The notes beneath the pieces were generated by a model. The model was not told the DNA's origin and made no database searches. It worked only from the letters and a program-made list of their open reading frames with translations. This document shows positions 1 to 10,961 of a DNA stretch of 64,000 nt, piece after piece. The stretch is from Prevotella sp. (GTDB lineage Bacteria; Bacteroidota; Bacteroidia; Bacteroidales; Bacteroidaceae), in assembly GCA_022773395.1 (NCBI GenBank), contig JALFBL010000110.1, forward strand, positions 1-64,000. The letters are read 5' to 3'. The stretch's first letter is position 1; every line of letters begins with the position of its first letter. A program made the translations under genes and the position numbers.

Positions 1-373
1 TCTTGAAATCTACCAAAGCTTTTCTGACGGCCTGCATGGAGGCGTGGGAATCTGCCGCAAACATGCCTGATTCTATGTAAATGCCCTTGATGTTGTCTAT
101 CTTCTTTGCATCCCTGATTGCACTGAGCACATCTTCCAGTCCTATACTGTTGCTGACTTTTCCTGTCAACTGGCCCCAAATGTCATCTTCCGACCTTTCG
201 TTCAGCATGCCGTCCAGGTCTAAAACAAGCACACTGTTTTCTTTCACTTTCGTTGTGGAATCAGACGCCGCCACCATACCTACAATGCTCATGGCACCTA
301 AAGCGCCGATGACCAACAGAAATACGATGAGGCCTACAATTGTGGCAAGTACATTTTTCAGAAAATCTTTCAT
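1..373 (-). CDS. sppA: Signal peptide peptidase SppA, N-terminal part (gene runs off the window start)
   Basis: Minus-strand reading from ATG at 373 gives MKDFLKNVLATIVGLIVFLLVIGALGAMSIVGMVAASDSTTKVKENSVLVLDLDGMLNERSEDDIWGQLTG..., typical of the SppA N-terminus; -7 motif TATCTTTG at 411-404. The + ORF 81..380 is its antisense. Confidence 0.85.
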   Translation of the reverse strand, partial: MKDFLKNVLATIVGLIVFLLVIGALGAMSIVGMVAASDSTTKVKENSVLVLDLDGMLNERSEDDIWGQLTGKVSNSIGLEDVLSAIRDAKKIDNIKGIYIESGMFAADSHASMQAVRKALVDFK

Positions 374-526
374 ACTTTAAAGAGTTAAACTAAATTAATG
401 GTACAAAGATATTAAAAAAAGTTGGAAAAGGATTTCAAATCACCATTATTCACAATAATATCACAAATTTTAATGTTCTGTATGAAGATTTGTTTCATAC
501 ATTTATTGAAAAAAACAACAGGAGAC

Positions 527-1258
527 ATGAATATGAAATGTGCAGTGGTTGTCGGGGCATCGTCGGGAATTGGACGTGAAGTGAGCAGGTTGTTGGCGCA
601 AAGCGGCTGGAGAGTTGGCTTGGCCGCTCGTCGGGAATCCGCTTTGGAAGAAACGAAGGCGGATTTCTCTGGACGAATGGAAGTGGCGGCATTGGATATT
701 AATGATGAGCGGTCATCTCAGATTCTGATGCAACTTGTTGAACGTTTGGGAGGAATGGACCTGTATCTCCACGCCTCAGGAATTGGAAAGCAGAATCTGC
801 CACTTGACGAACACATTGAAATGAACACGGTTGAGACAAATGCCAAAGGTTTCGCAAGGATGGTTGGCACGGCCTATCGCTATATGGAAGAGCATGGAGG
901 CGGCCACATAGCGGTGGTTTCCTCGATAGCCGGGACAAAAGGACTTGGCGCCGCTCCGTCTTACAGTGCCACCAAAGCATTTCAGAGCACTTACATCGAG
1001 GCTTTGGAACAACAGGCGGGCATGCGAAAACTCAACATACGCTTTACCGACATTCGCCCCGGATTTGTAGATACGCCCTTGCTGGGCGGCTCTTCCCGCT
1101 ATCCCATGTTGATGAGTGCAGACAACGTGGCCCGCGACATTGTAAGAGCCATCAACAAGAAGCGTCGTGTACACGTCATCGATTGGCGATACCGTGCGGT
1201 GGTGTTCTTCTGGCAGTTGATTCCCCGTTGCATTTGGAGAAAGATGAGGGTGCGTTAG
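527..1258 (+). CDS. Short-chain dehydrogenase/reductase (SDR)
   Basis: GASSGIGREVSRLL nucleotide-binding motif and YSATKAF catalytic motif; start at 527 (ATGAATATGAAATGT) preceded by GGAGA rather than at 422. Confidence 0.88.
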   Translation: MNMKCAVVVGASSGIGREVSRLLAQSGWRVGLAARRESALEETKADFSGRMEVAALDINDERSSQILMQLVERLGGMDLYLHASGIGKQNLPLDEHIEMNTVETNAKGFARMVGTAYRYMEEHGGGHIAVVSSIAGTKGLGAAPSYSATKAFQSTYIEALEQQAGMRKLNIRFTDIRPGFVDTPLLGGSSRYPMLMSADNVARDIVRAINKKRRVHVIDWRYRAVVFFWQLIPRCIWRKMRVR

Positions 1259-1329
1259 AGTTTGTCCGGTGTTTTTGTTGAGACAGAATGCTCTTTTGAG
1301 GCAAAGCACAGGAAGGGCAATTGACCTCA

Positions 1330-1347
1330 ACTGACAAAATTGTCAGT
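1330..1347. promoter_or_regulatory. 18-bp dyad ACTGACAA-AA-TTGTCAGT upstream of the groES promoter region
   Basis: Perfect 8-bp inverted arms seen in sequence. Confidence 0.45.
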
Positions 1348-1376
1348 CGGCTTTGACAATTGTGGCAAATGACATT

Positions 1377-1392
1377 TTGGCATGGAGTTTGC
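1377..1392 (+). promoter_or_regulatory. Sigma-54-like -24/-12 promoter upstream of groESL
   Basis: TTGGCATGGAGTTTGC matches TGGCAYR-N4-TTGC with correct GG/GC spacing; no TAnnTTTG element seen between here and groES. Confidence 0.45.
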
Positions 1393-1490
1393 TTTATGAG
1401 GGGTGTGGACGACATCCTGCCGAATAATCGGTTTTCCACATCAATAATAAAGAAAAATAGTATAACAATAACGTTTAAACATAAACAACT

Positions 1491-1760
1491 ATGAACATTC
1501 AACCATTAGCAGACAGAGTTCTGGTTCTTCCGGCATCAGCCGAGGAGAAAATCGGCGGTATCATCATTCCTGATACGGCAAAAGAAAAACCATTGCGTGG
1601 CACCATTGTAGCAGCAGGCAAAGGGACGAAAGATGAAGAAATGATTCTCAAAAAGGGCGACGAAGTTCTCTACGGAAAATATTCGGGCACAGAACTCGAA
1701 TACGAAGGAGAGAAATTTCTGATGATGCGCCAAAGCGATGTGCTGGCAATCATCGGCTAA
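1491..1760 (+). CDS. groES: Co-chaperonin GroES
   Basis: [45 protein letters not shown]..., classic Cpn10. Confidence 0.98.
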   Translation: MNIQPLADRVLVLPASAEEKIGGIIIPDTAKEKPLRGTIVAAGKGTKDEEMILKKGDEVLYGKYSGTELEYEGEKFLMMRQSDVLAIIG

Positions 1761-1799
1761 CGCTATTGTCAATCAGTTCAGATTATTATCAACGAATAA

Positions 1800-3440
<1,641 letters not shown>

Positions 3441-3466
3441 CTGTAATTGCAAGTAAAGGCACTAGG

Positions 3467-3501
3467 AAAAGAGACTGATTCGCAGGAGTCAGTCTCTTTT
3501 T
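3467..3501 (+). terminator. groESL intrinsic terminator
   Basis: AAAAGAGACTGA...TCAGTCTCTTTTT stem followed by a T run. Confidence 0.8.
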
Positions 3502-3555
3502 ACAGATTTGGACTTTAGAAAAGTACAAAACGTCTGTGTTTGGAGAGAAAGTGTT

Positions 3556-3563
3556 TACCTTTG
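3556..3563 (+). promoter_or_regulatory. Bacteroidota-type -7 element (TACCTTTG) in the groEL-tmRNA intergenic region
   Basis: TTTACCTTTGC; a small CCGG hairpin plus T run lies only ~25 nt downstream. Confidence 0.4.
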
Positions 3564-3645
3564 CCGAGCAAAAACAGAAAACACACCGGCCTGATCCGGT
3601 TTTTTTATTTGTTTCGGTAGATTCGTTTTTAAGTAGTTTTGTTTG

Positions 3646-3678
3646 GGGCACCGTATGTCGTAACGACATACGGTGCCC
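3646..3678. repeat. 15-bp perfect inverted repeat GGGCACCGTATGTCG-TAA-CGACATACGGTGCCC
   Basis: Seen directly in sequence. Confidence 0.85.
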
Positions 3679-3725
3679 TTCCCTTGCAGGGACGGGTGAT
3701 CGGGAGGAGCATTGCCCCGATGGAG

Positions 3726-3774
3726 CAACGAACCCCAAAAGTATGGTCCAACTTTTGGGGTTCGTTGTTTTTTT
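3726..3774 (+). terminator. Strong plus-strand intrinsic terminator
   Basis: CAACGAACCCCAAAAGT-ATGGTCCA-ACTTTTGGGGTTCGTTG (17-bp perfect stem) followed by TTTTTTT. Confidence 0.75.
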
Positions 3775-3791
3775 GAAACATATCTTCCAAG

Positions 3792-4188
3792 TGGAGCTGG
3801 CGGGAGTCGAACCCGCGTCCAAACAGGGAAACCATACGCTTTCTACACGCTTATTCCGGACTTCATTTTCGAGCGTTGGCAAGACCCGGACCACCCACCA
3901 CCGCCTTAGCCTCTAAAACTTCACACAACAAGCGAGGCATTGCCATGCTATTCCCGATTTACCTGCACCGCTTGACCAAAGAACTTCGGAACAACAGTCT
4001 CTGAGCGATGTCTCGTCCTGTCACCTGGTGACTGGATAAAGCTTCAAATCTACTATGCTTCGATTAAGCAGCGAGAGCGTATTTGTTTTCGCCAATTAAT
4101 TTTTTGTCCACTCTGATTTAGGAGATAGCCGACGAGGCTCCGCGTGCTTACATACCATTTCGACCCGCTGTCAAATCCGGTCAACCCC
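3792..4188 (-). ncRNA. ssrA: tmRNA
   Basis: 5' GGGGTTGACCGGATTTGACAGCGGG... and 3' GCGGGTTCGACTCCCGCCAGCTCCA T-arm/acceptor; 5' GGGGUUG pairs with 3' CAGCUCC. Tag ORF GGC GAA AAC AAA TAC GCT CTC GCT GCT TAA = GENKYALAA at 4093-4064. CCA not encoded. Confidence 0.96.
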
Positions 4189-4211
4189 ATAAGATTCTGG
4201 TATATGCTCTG

Positions 4212-4219
4212 CAAAGATA
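4212..4219 (-). promoter_or_regulatory. tmRNA -7 element TATCTTTG
   Basis: Minus strand TATCTTTGCA about 24 nt upstream of the mature tmRNA 5' end. Confidence 0.6.
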
Positions 4220-4262
4220 GCATTAATTATTGGCATCTTCTACATTTTCCAAAAAAAATAAC

Positions 4263-4270
4263 TACCTTTG
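4263..4270 (+). promoter_or_regulatory. -7 element TACCTTTG for the polysaccharide locus
   Basis: ACTACCTTTGCAATAAT about 70 nt upstream of the wza-like ATG. Confidence 0.55.
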
Positions 4271-4341
4271 CAATAATTATGTGACATTTATGTTATAAAA
4301 AGGTAGAAATTAAGAAATATAAAGAGAAATAGAAGAAAGAT

Positions 4342-5142
4342 ATGAGACATTTCAGAATCATTCTGTGGACGATGGTCATCTTGCTGGCGGCATCGTGTAA
4401 GACTCCGAGCAACGTCACTTATTTCCAGGACATGGAAAACGGGAACGAAGAAACCATCAGTCATGTAAGCGGAATCAGACTTAAACCCGATGACCAAATA
4501 TCTATTGTGGTGAAGAGCCGAACGGCAGAAGTGACCAATTCGTTGAACCTCCCCATCATTTCACATTTGGTGGGATCGCCCGAAGAGGCTTCCATCAATC
4601 GCGGCCAAGGCAATCTGGGCTACACCATCGACAGCGAGGGGAACATTGATTTCCCGCTGTTGGGAAACCTGCACATTGCCGGCATGACCCGAAAGGAGGT
4701 TAGCGAACTCATCAAGAAAGAACTGGCCAGCAAGCAGTTGGCTGCCGACGTGGTGGTAACGGTCGATTTTCTCAATCTTTCCTATTCTGTCATGGGCGAA
4801 GTGCTCACTCCCGGAAAATACAGCATCAACAAAGAGAAAGTGAGCATTCTCGAAGCCTTGAGCACAGCCGGAGACATGACACTCTACGGCAATCGTGAAA
4901 AAGTGATTGTGCAACGGGAAGAAAACGGTGTGAGCAAGACATACACCCTCAATCTGCTCAATGGGAAAAGCCTGCTGAAATCACCAGCCTACTATCTGCA
5001 GCAGAACGATGTGGTATATGTAAGTCCCAACGACTACCGCAAGCGCCAGGCCTATGGCACCAGCAATGAAACCAAGACAGGCTCATTCTGGATTTCCATC
5101 GTGTCTGTCCTTACAACGGTAGCCGTTCTCATATTCAAATAA
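4342..5142 (+). CDS. wza: Polysaccharide export outer-membrane lipoprotein (Wza family)
   Basis: Lipobox LLAASC, Poly_export and SLBB-like regions (VMGEVLTPGKYSINKEKVSILEALSTAGDM). Confidence 0.88.
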   Translation: MRHFRIILWTMVILLAASCKTPSNVTYFQDMENGNEETISHVSGIRLKPDDQISIVVKSRTAEVTNSLNLPIISHLVGSPEEASINRGQGNLGYTIDSEGNIDFPLLGNLHIAGMTRKEVSELIKKELASKQLAADVVVTVDFLNLSYSVMGEVLTPGKYSINKEKVSILEALSTAGDMTLYGNREKVIVQREENGVSKTYTLNLLNGKSLLKSPAYYLQQNDVVYVSPNDYRKRQAYGTSNETKTGSFWISIVSVLTTVAVLIFK

Positions 5143-5184
5143 TCAGACCAAAATCAAACAAGCAAATAAGTTTCTCAAAACAAG

Positions 5185-7563
5185 ATGGATACTGTTCAAA
5201 ACACCGAGACCGCCTCTTCGCACATCAGGAACGCGAACACCTTTACAATCAAGGATTTCTTCAATCTTTGTCTCGACCATTGGAAATGGTTTGCCATTTC
5301 CGTATTCACCGCCCTCTCTCTGGCAGTGGCTTATCTTGTGGTGAATCCCCCTGTCTATACGCGCAGTGCAGAGATATTGATAAAAGACGACGACAAAGGC
5401 GGAGGAGGAGGTTTGGCCAGCGCACTCGGTGGCCTTGCCGATTTCGGACTTTTCGGCTCTTCCATGAACGTTTACAACGAGTTGGGTGCCATCCAGTCGT
5501 CGTTTGTCATGTACAATGTGGTGAAACGCATGCACTTGGACGTCAGCTATATCGTAAAAGGCATCCGCGACAAGGACCTTTACGGGAAAGACCGTCCCGT
5601 CACCGTGCAATTCACTGATTTCACGGATGAAGACGAAGGCGGTTGCGTCATCGATTTGAAAAAGAACGGCGAGGTGACACTTTCTGATTTCTACAAGAAC
5701 AAAGACGATTTCGATGCAGAAATCAAAGGCAGGGTGAACAGCAGAATCAAGACTCCCATCGGTACGCTTTATGTGGCAGCAACGCCTTACCTTTCCAATG
5801 TGAAAGAAGACATGACCATTCATGTGGACAAGGCCGATCCTACGGTGGCTGCCGAAGATTGCTCCAAGCAATTCACATCGGTGGTGAGCAGCCGCGATGC
5901 CGCCATTATCAAAATGACCTATCAGGATGTCTCCAAGCAGCGCGCCGTTGACGTGCTCAACGAAATCCTGACGGTGTATAAAGAGGAATGGATGAACGAC
6001 AAGAACCAAGTGTCCATGAGTTCTTCACGGTTCATCGAAGACCGACTGCTGCTGCTGGAAAAAGAATTGGGCATTGTAGATAACGACATTTCCCAATTCA
6101 AGAGCAAGAACCTGATGCCCGACATCGAGGTGGCAGCCGGCATGTACATGAAGAATGCCAATGCCGCCGGATTGCAGCGAACCGAACTCACCAACCAGTT
6201 GTTCATGGTGAAATATCTCAAAGATTTCCTGCGCGACAAGAGTCAGGCCGACCAAGCCCTGCCAATGGGCATGGTGCCGCTTGACAAGAGCATGGGCGAC
6301 ATGTTCATGCAGTACAACACCCTGCTGCTGCAGCGCAACAAGATAGCGGCGGGCAACAGCGAGAACCATCCCTACATTGCCGACTACGATGCACAGCTGG
6401 CATCCATGCGCAAGGCCATACTGGCATCATTAGACAATGCCATGAACCAGTTGAAAATAGAAATTGACGGCATCAAGGGAGCAGAGAACGAAAACAACGA
6501 GAAGATTGCTTCCAGTCCTACCAAGGCCACCCAGCTGCTGTCGTCGGAGCGACAGCAGAAAGTGAAACAGCAACTTTATCTTTACCTGCTGCAAAAACGC
6601 GAGGAGAACCAACTGTCGCAGGCGTTCACCGCCTATAACCTGCGTGTCCTCACACCGCCGATGGGTCGCAAAAAAGCCACGTTCCCGGTCAAGCGCAATG
6701 TGCTGATGGTGGCATTCCTCTTAGGATTGCTCATTCCTGCCGTCACGCTTTTTATCCGTGAGCGTTCCATCACTACCATCCGTGGCAGAAAAGACATTGA
6801 GGGACTGAAAGTTCCTTACCTGGGCGAAATACCTCTCTACAAACCCAGACGAAAGCAAGATGCCGTGAACAGGATACTCATCCAGCCCAAAAAACGCAAC
6901 ATTATCAACGAGGCATTCCGCGTGATGCGAACCAATCTCGAGTTTATGGCAGGCAGTTACCACGCGAAGACTTTTCTCGTGACCTCTGCCAATCCGGGCA
7001 GTGGAAAGACGTTCACCACCATCAATATGGCAGCTGTCTATGCACTGAAAGGAAAGAAAGTGGCACTGCTGGATTTGGATTTGCGCAAGGCATCGCTGAG
7101 TTTGTACGTGAACTCACCCAAGAACGGTGTATCTACCTACTTGTCGGAGCAGACTGACAACTGGAAGAGCATGATGGTAAAACATCCCGACAGCCAGGGG
7201 CTTGACATTCTGCCTTGCGGAACCATGCCTCCCAATCCCACAGAACTCCTTGCCAACGGCAGAATCAACCGTCTGATGGAGGAACTGCGGGCAGAATACG
7301 ACTATATATTCATGGACTGTGCACCCATAGAAATCGTGGCAGACACCTCTATCCTCGCACCGCTTGCAGACATGTCGATATTCATTATCCGCAACGGTTT
7401 GCTGGAACGCGAAATGCTGCCTATCATAGACGGATATTACACAGGCAAGAAACTCAAGAACATGGCATTGGTTCTCAATGGAACCGACATCATGACCGGA
7501 CGCTACAACCGCAACGGATTCGGCTATGGCTACGGCTATGGCGGATATACAGAGATGGATTAA
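5185..7563 (+). CDS. wzc: Wzc-like chain length determinant / BY-type tyrosine autokinase
   Basis: N-terminal Wzz region, Walker A SANPGSGKTFTTINMA, Walker B VALLDLDLRKAS, and Tyr-rich C-terminus FGYGYGYGGYTEMD. Confidence 0.93.
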   Translation: MDTVQNTETASSHIRNANTFTIKDFFNLCLDHWKWFAISVFTALSLAVAYLVVNPPVYTRSAEILIKDDDKGGGGGLASALGGLADFGLFGSSMNVYNELGAIQSSFVMYNVVKRMHLDVSYIVKGIRDKDLYGKDRPVTVQFTDFTDEDEGGCVIDLKKNGEVTLSDFYKNKDDFDAEIKGRVNSRIKTPIGTLYVAATPYLSNVKEDMTIHVDKADPTVAAEDCSKQFTSVVSSRDAAIIKMTYQDVSKQRAVDVLNEILTVYKEEWMNDKNQVSMSSSRFIEDRLLLLEKELGIVDNDISQFKSKNLMPDIEVAAGMYMKNANAAGLQRTELTNQLFMVKYLKDFLRDKSQADQALPMGMVPLDKSMGDMFMQYNTLLLQRNKIAAGNSENHPYIADYDAQLASMRKAILASLDNAMNQLKIEIDGIKGAENENNEKIASSPTKATQLLSSERQQKVKQQLYLYLLQKREENQLSQAFTAYNLRVLTPPMGRKKATFPVKRNVLMVAFLLGLLIPAVTLFIRERSITTIRGRKDIEGLKVPYLGEIPLYKPRRKQDAVNRILIQPKKRNIINEAFRVMRTNLEFMAGSYHAKTFLVTSANPGSGKTFTTINMAAVYALKGKKVALLDLDLRKASLSLYVNSPKNGVSTYLSEQTDNWKSMMVKHPDSQGLDILPCGTMPPNPTELLANGRINRLMEELRAEYDYIFMDCAPIEIVADTSILAPLADMSIFIIRNGLLEREMLPIIDGYYTGKKLKNMALVLNGTDIMTGRYNRNGFGYGYGYGGYTEMD

Positions 7564-7594
7564 CAAAAGAGCCCATTTGTCCAAAACAAACAGC

Positions 7595-8848
7595 ATGGTA
7601 TTCCTCATCATAGCACTCCTCGCAATTCTTCTGCTCCTGTCATACGACTATATCATACGATTGGAGCCGGCAGGAGTATTCTCTTTGATGTGGATTAGCA
7701 TGACCTTATTCGCTATTGCCATGCAGTACTTTATCGTTCTGCATTTTACGGGAATATTATTTATTGTGGTATGCGTTCTTTTCTTTCAAATGGGTTCCAT
7801 TTTCAGTGAGACCTGCTATACCCCACGCATTTCTGTAGAAAGAACGCTTACCTTTAATAAGAAAAGGGCTGTACCCGTCTTGATTTTACTTTTCATATCA
7901 GCATTTTTTAATCCTATATATACTCTCTCACTGCACGGATTCAGCCTTAGGTCTGTGATTAATGTTGCAGCCCTTTTGCACATGAACAGCGAAATATCGG
8001 CAGACCGATATTCAGGTTCAGAAACTTCAAACTTTCTGAATCAATTGTTTCTGATGTTTTCATATACAGCTCCATTGATAGGTGGTTTTTGCTATAGAAT
8101 GGTAGGAAAATATGCAAAGATTATCGCAGGCATGACCGTTCTTCCCGGAATTTTTGTGGCACTGACACAAGCCATGAAAATGGGTATGATTTCAGGATTT
8201 ATCCTTTGGCTGGCTGGTTTTATCGTTTGCTCGTATAGTTATGGACTGCCGTTAAGAATAAAACTCAAACATGTGCTGGGAGCAGGTTTGGGAATATCTG
8301 CTTTTTTAGGTATTCTTTTTGTCTCTATGCTTTTTAGAACAGGTGAAATCAGCGATAAAACCCTGACAATCATAAGTGAGAAATTTCTCACTTATGCCAT
8401 CGGACACATGTCATGTTTTGACAGTTGGTACGCTTCGTACGCTCCCACAGAGTATTACTACGGACTCAAAACATTTACGGGCGTTTTCTCCCAATTAGGA
8501 TTGATAGAGCGAGTTCAAGGAGTTTATCACGAATTCATGCAAATTGGCAAAAACGGATTTTTCGGAATTTCCAATGTTTATACCATTTTCCGAATGCTCA
8601 TCGAAGATTTTGGCGAATTCATTTCTTTTGTAGTGATGTTGGTATTAGGCTTCTTGTCTAATGCGTCAATGAAAAACATTACTGTGCGTAACTTGGTCTA
8701 TTTCAACCAAACTTTCGCCATTGCTGTCTATGCTTATCTGTTATGGTCATTTGGAACTTCATTTTTTGTGTACACGAGTTATGTTGCAATGCTTTTTCTT
8801 GCTTACATTGTTCTTGTCTTTATTCAATCCAGCCATCATGAACCATGA
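7595..8848 (+). CDS. O-antigen/exopolysaccharide polymerase-like multi-TM protein (Wzy-like)
   Basis: Hydrophobic multi-TM ORF in wza-wzc-wzx context; the 7526 start overlaps wzc, so 7595 (ATGGTATTCCTC) is preferred. Confidence 0.7.
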   Translation: MVFLIIALLAILLLLSYDYIIRLEPAGVFSLMWISMTLFAIAMQYFIVLHFTGILFIVVCVLFFQMGSIFSETCYTPRISVERTLTFNKKRAVPVLILLFISAFFNPIYTLSLHGFSLRSVINVAALLHMNSEISADRYSGSETSNFLNQLFLMFSYTAPLIGGFCYRMVGKYAKIIAGMTVLPGIFVALTQAMKMGMISGFILWLAGFIVCSYSYGLPLRIKLKHVLGAGLGISAFLGILFVSMLFRTGEISDKTLTIISEKFLTYAIGHMSCFDSWYASYAPTEYYYGLKTFTGVFSQLGLIERVQGVYHEFMQIGKNGFFGISNVYTIFRMLIEDFGEFISFVVMLVLGFLSNASMKNITVRNLVYFNQTFAIAVYAYLLWSFGTSFFVYTSYVAMLFLAYIVLVFIQSSHHEP

Positions 8849-10149
8849 TAGTAAACCTGATCAAGAACAAACTGAACTCTCCCGTTGGCAAAGATGTTGT
8901 CTGGACGTTTTCCGTGCAGATACTGATTATGCTCTGTTCTTTTGCCATCAACAAGATCTTGAGCAACCGCCTGACCATCGATAATTTCGGACAGTTTAAC
9001 GTCATCAAGCGCAGTGTATCGGTCATGTCGTTCGTCATGCTGGCCGGCACAGGCATCGCCCTTCCACGCTACATTTCTTTATACAAGGGCAAGGGAAGCG
9101 TATTGAAAACCCACTCGTTTCTTGTGGCTGCCGTTGCCTACATCCTTTCCGTGACGATGGTCATGGCCTTGCTTTGCGCCCTGTTCTCTGCCTACGCGCA
9201 GGAAATCATGACAGGAAACACGGGCGAACCTCTTCTGTTTGCCGTTTCCATCGCCTATTCTTTCGCTTTGGCACTGTCTGGATTCATATTTGCCTATTAT
9301 CGGGGAATGGGCGATTTCAAGAAATTCAACGTCAGTCAGTTGCTCATCCAACTGAGCATCATCGTGCCGTTGCTCACCATTCCGCACATCACCACCGGCG
9401 ATGTCTTCGTGTCGTGGCTGGCAATTACCTCCCTGCTGGTTGCCATATTCGTTTTCGGCGAGCAAACCAAAAAGCGGTTTATCCTGTTCAAACGGGTACG
9501 AACAGCCAATGTAAGGAAACAGTTCCTGATTCTCGTCAAATATTCCGGATGGCGGTTGCTGGGCGATTTCTTCCTGTTCTCGCTCTCGGCTTTCCCCGTG
9601 GTATATCTCAGCTATTACCATGATCTGCAATCGGTAGCCTATTTCTCCATCGGCATCACCTTCGTCACCATGGCTACCCCCATCTTCTCGTTCATGGGTT
9701 TCATCCTTCTACCCTACGTTTCAAAGGGCATCGCCACCGGGAAGATGGCACAAGCCAACGGATTCATCCGCAGGCTCGCCCTCATCTACATTGCCTCGTC
9801 GGCACTGATTACGGCAGTTTTTTACGGGTTCGTCCAGTTTCTCATCCGCCTTTTCTTCGCCGAAAATTATGTGGTGGCAGACGGACTCACGCGCATCCTC
9901 ATCCTGTCCATTCTTCCCCAAGCCATGTATTTGCTCTATCGAAACCCCATCGACGCCGTTTCGGTGACACCCTATAACACCATCATTCTCGGTTTCAGTT
10001 TCTTCTTGATGGTCGTGCTTTTCTATCATTACCATACGTTGAAACAATATGCCTGTGCCTATCTTGTGGTGTCCGCCGTACAGGGCATCCTGTCTTATCT
10101 CGCATGGAAGATATTGCAAATAAAGCAAAAGAAACATCAAAACGATTAG
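8845..10149 (+). CDS. wzx: Polysaccharide flippase (Wzx/MATE-like oligosaccharide transporter)
   Basis: MIVNLIKNKLNSPVGKDVVWTFSVQILIMLCSFAINKILSNRL..., about 12 TM; 4-nt overlap with the upstream gene. Confidence 0.85.
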   Translation: MIVNLIKNKLNSPVGKDVVWTFSVQILIMLCSFAINKILSNRLTIDNFGQFNVIKRSVSVMSFVMLAGTGIALPRYISLYKGKGSVLKTHSFLVAAVAYILSVTMVMALLCALFSAYAQEIMTGNTGEPLLFAVSIAYSFALALSGFIFAYYRGMGDFKKFNVSQLLIQLSIIVPLLTIPHITTGDVFVSWLAITSLLVAIFVFGEQTKKRFILFKRVRTANVRKQFLILVKYSGWRLLGDFFLFSLSAFPVVYLSYYHDLQSVAYFSIGITFVTMATPIFSFMGFILLPYVSKGIATGKMAQANGFIRRLALIYIASSALITAVFYGFVQFLIRLFFAENYVVADGLTRILILSILPQAMYLLYRNPIDAVSVTPYNTIILGFSFFLMVVLFYHYHTLKQYACAYLVVSAVQGILSYLAWKILQIKQKKHQND

Positions 10150-10153
10150 TCTC

Positions 10154-10951
10154 ATGAAAAAGATTGCCATATTCTGCGTTACTTACCATTCATACCGCGA
10201 ACTTGCCCTCTATCTCGCATCCATCGACAAGGCAGTGCGGTATGCCGGAGACAAAGTGGAAGTGGAGGTGTTCGTTGCCGACAACACCGACAAGAACATC
10301 CAGCCCATAGAGTACCAGGCGCAGCATTTCCGCTTGAATGCATTTGTTTACGGCAGGAACAAAGGTTATTTCGGAGCCATTGGCGACTTGATGAAAACAG
10401 CCGACTTGAAGGTTTACGACTACCACATCATCAGTAACGTGGATCTCGTGATGCAAGAAGACACGCTGCTTCGCCTTGCCGATTATGCTTGTGCGGAGGA
10501 TACGGGATGGATTGCCCCACAGATTTATTCGGAGTTGGAAAAGCGCGACCGCAACCCGAAAATCATGTCACGCTATTCTTTGCGCAAGTTGCAGATGTTG
10601 GAAATGCTCTACAGATTTCCTTTTCTCAACTGGCTCTACACCAAGACCATGTATAAGTCGAAGAAGTTACAAAGTCACGAGGCTGGGCAAATCTATGCCG
10701 GTCATGGTTCGTTCATCATCCTTACCCGCCACTACCACGAACATTGCGGAACCATCAACTATCCCATTTTCCTTTTCGGCGAAGAAATTTATTTGGCAGA
10801 AAGGTGTCTTGAAAAACATCTTCGCGTGATGTATGTGCCTGATATCAAAGTCATCGACAGCGAGCACACGTCAACGGGGAAAATGACCGACAGCCATTAC
10901 TGTCGGTGCAATTACGAAGCCTTGCGGTATATCACCAATATCTTCTATTAG
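10154..10951 (+). CDS. Family 2-like glycosyltransferase
   Basis: N-terminal KIAIFCVTYHSYRELALYLASI, NKGYFGA, YHIISNVDLVM (GT-A-like). Confidence 0.78.
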   Translation: MKKIAIFCVTYHSYRELALYLASIDKAVRYAGDKVEVEVFVADNTDKNIQPIEYQAQHFRLNAFVYGRNKGYFGAIGDLMKTADLKVYDYHIISNVDLVMQEDTLLRLADYACAEDTGWIAPQIYSELEKRDRNPKIMSRYSLRKLQMLEMLYRFPFLNWLYTKTMYKSKKLQSHEAGQIYAGHGSFIILTRHYHEHCGTINYPIFLFGEEIYLAERCLEKHLRVMYVPDIKVIDSEHTSTGKMTDSHYCRCNYEALRYITNIFY

Positions 10952-10961
10952 GAATCCCCTT

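Noticed and set aside
81-380. 99-aa + ORF at window start
   Set aside because: Antisense of a clear partial SppA on the minus strand; no own ribosome site or family features.
776-1330. Long antisense ORFs over SDR, groEL, wzc, guaB, etf, nadB and others in the ORF track
   Set aside because: All overlap convincing genes on the other strand and have low-complexity, His/Cys-rich compositions typical of antisense reading of biased codons.
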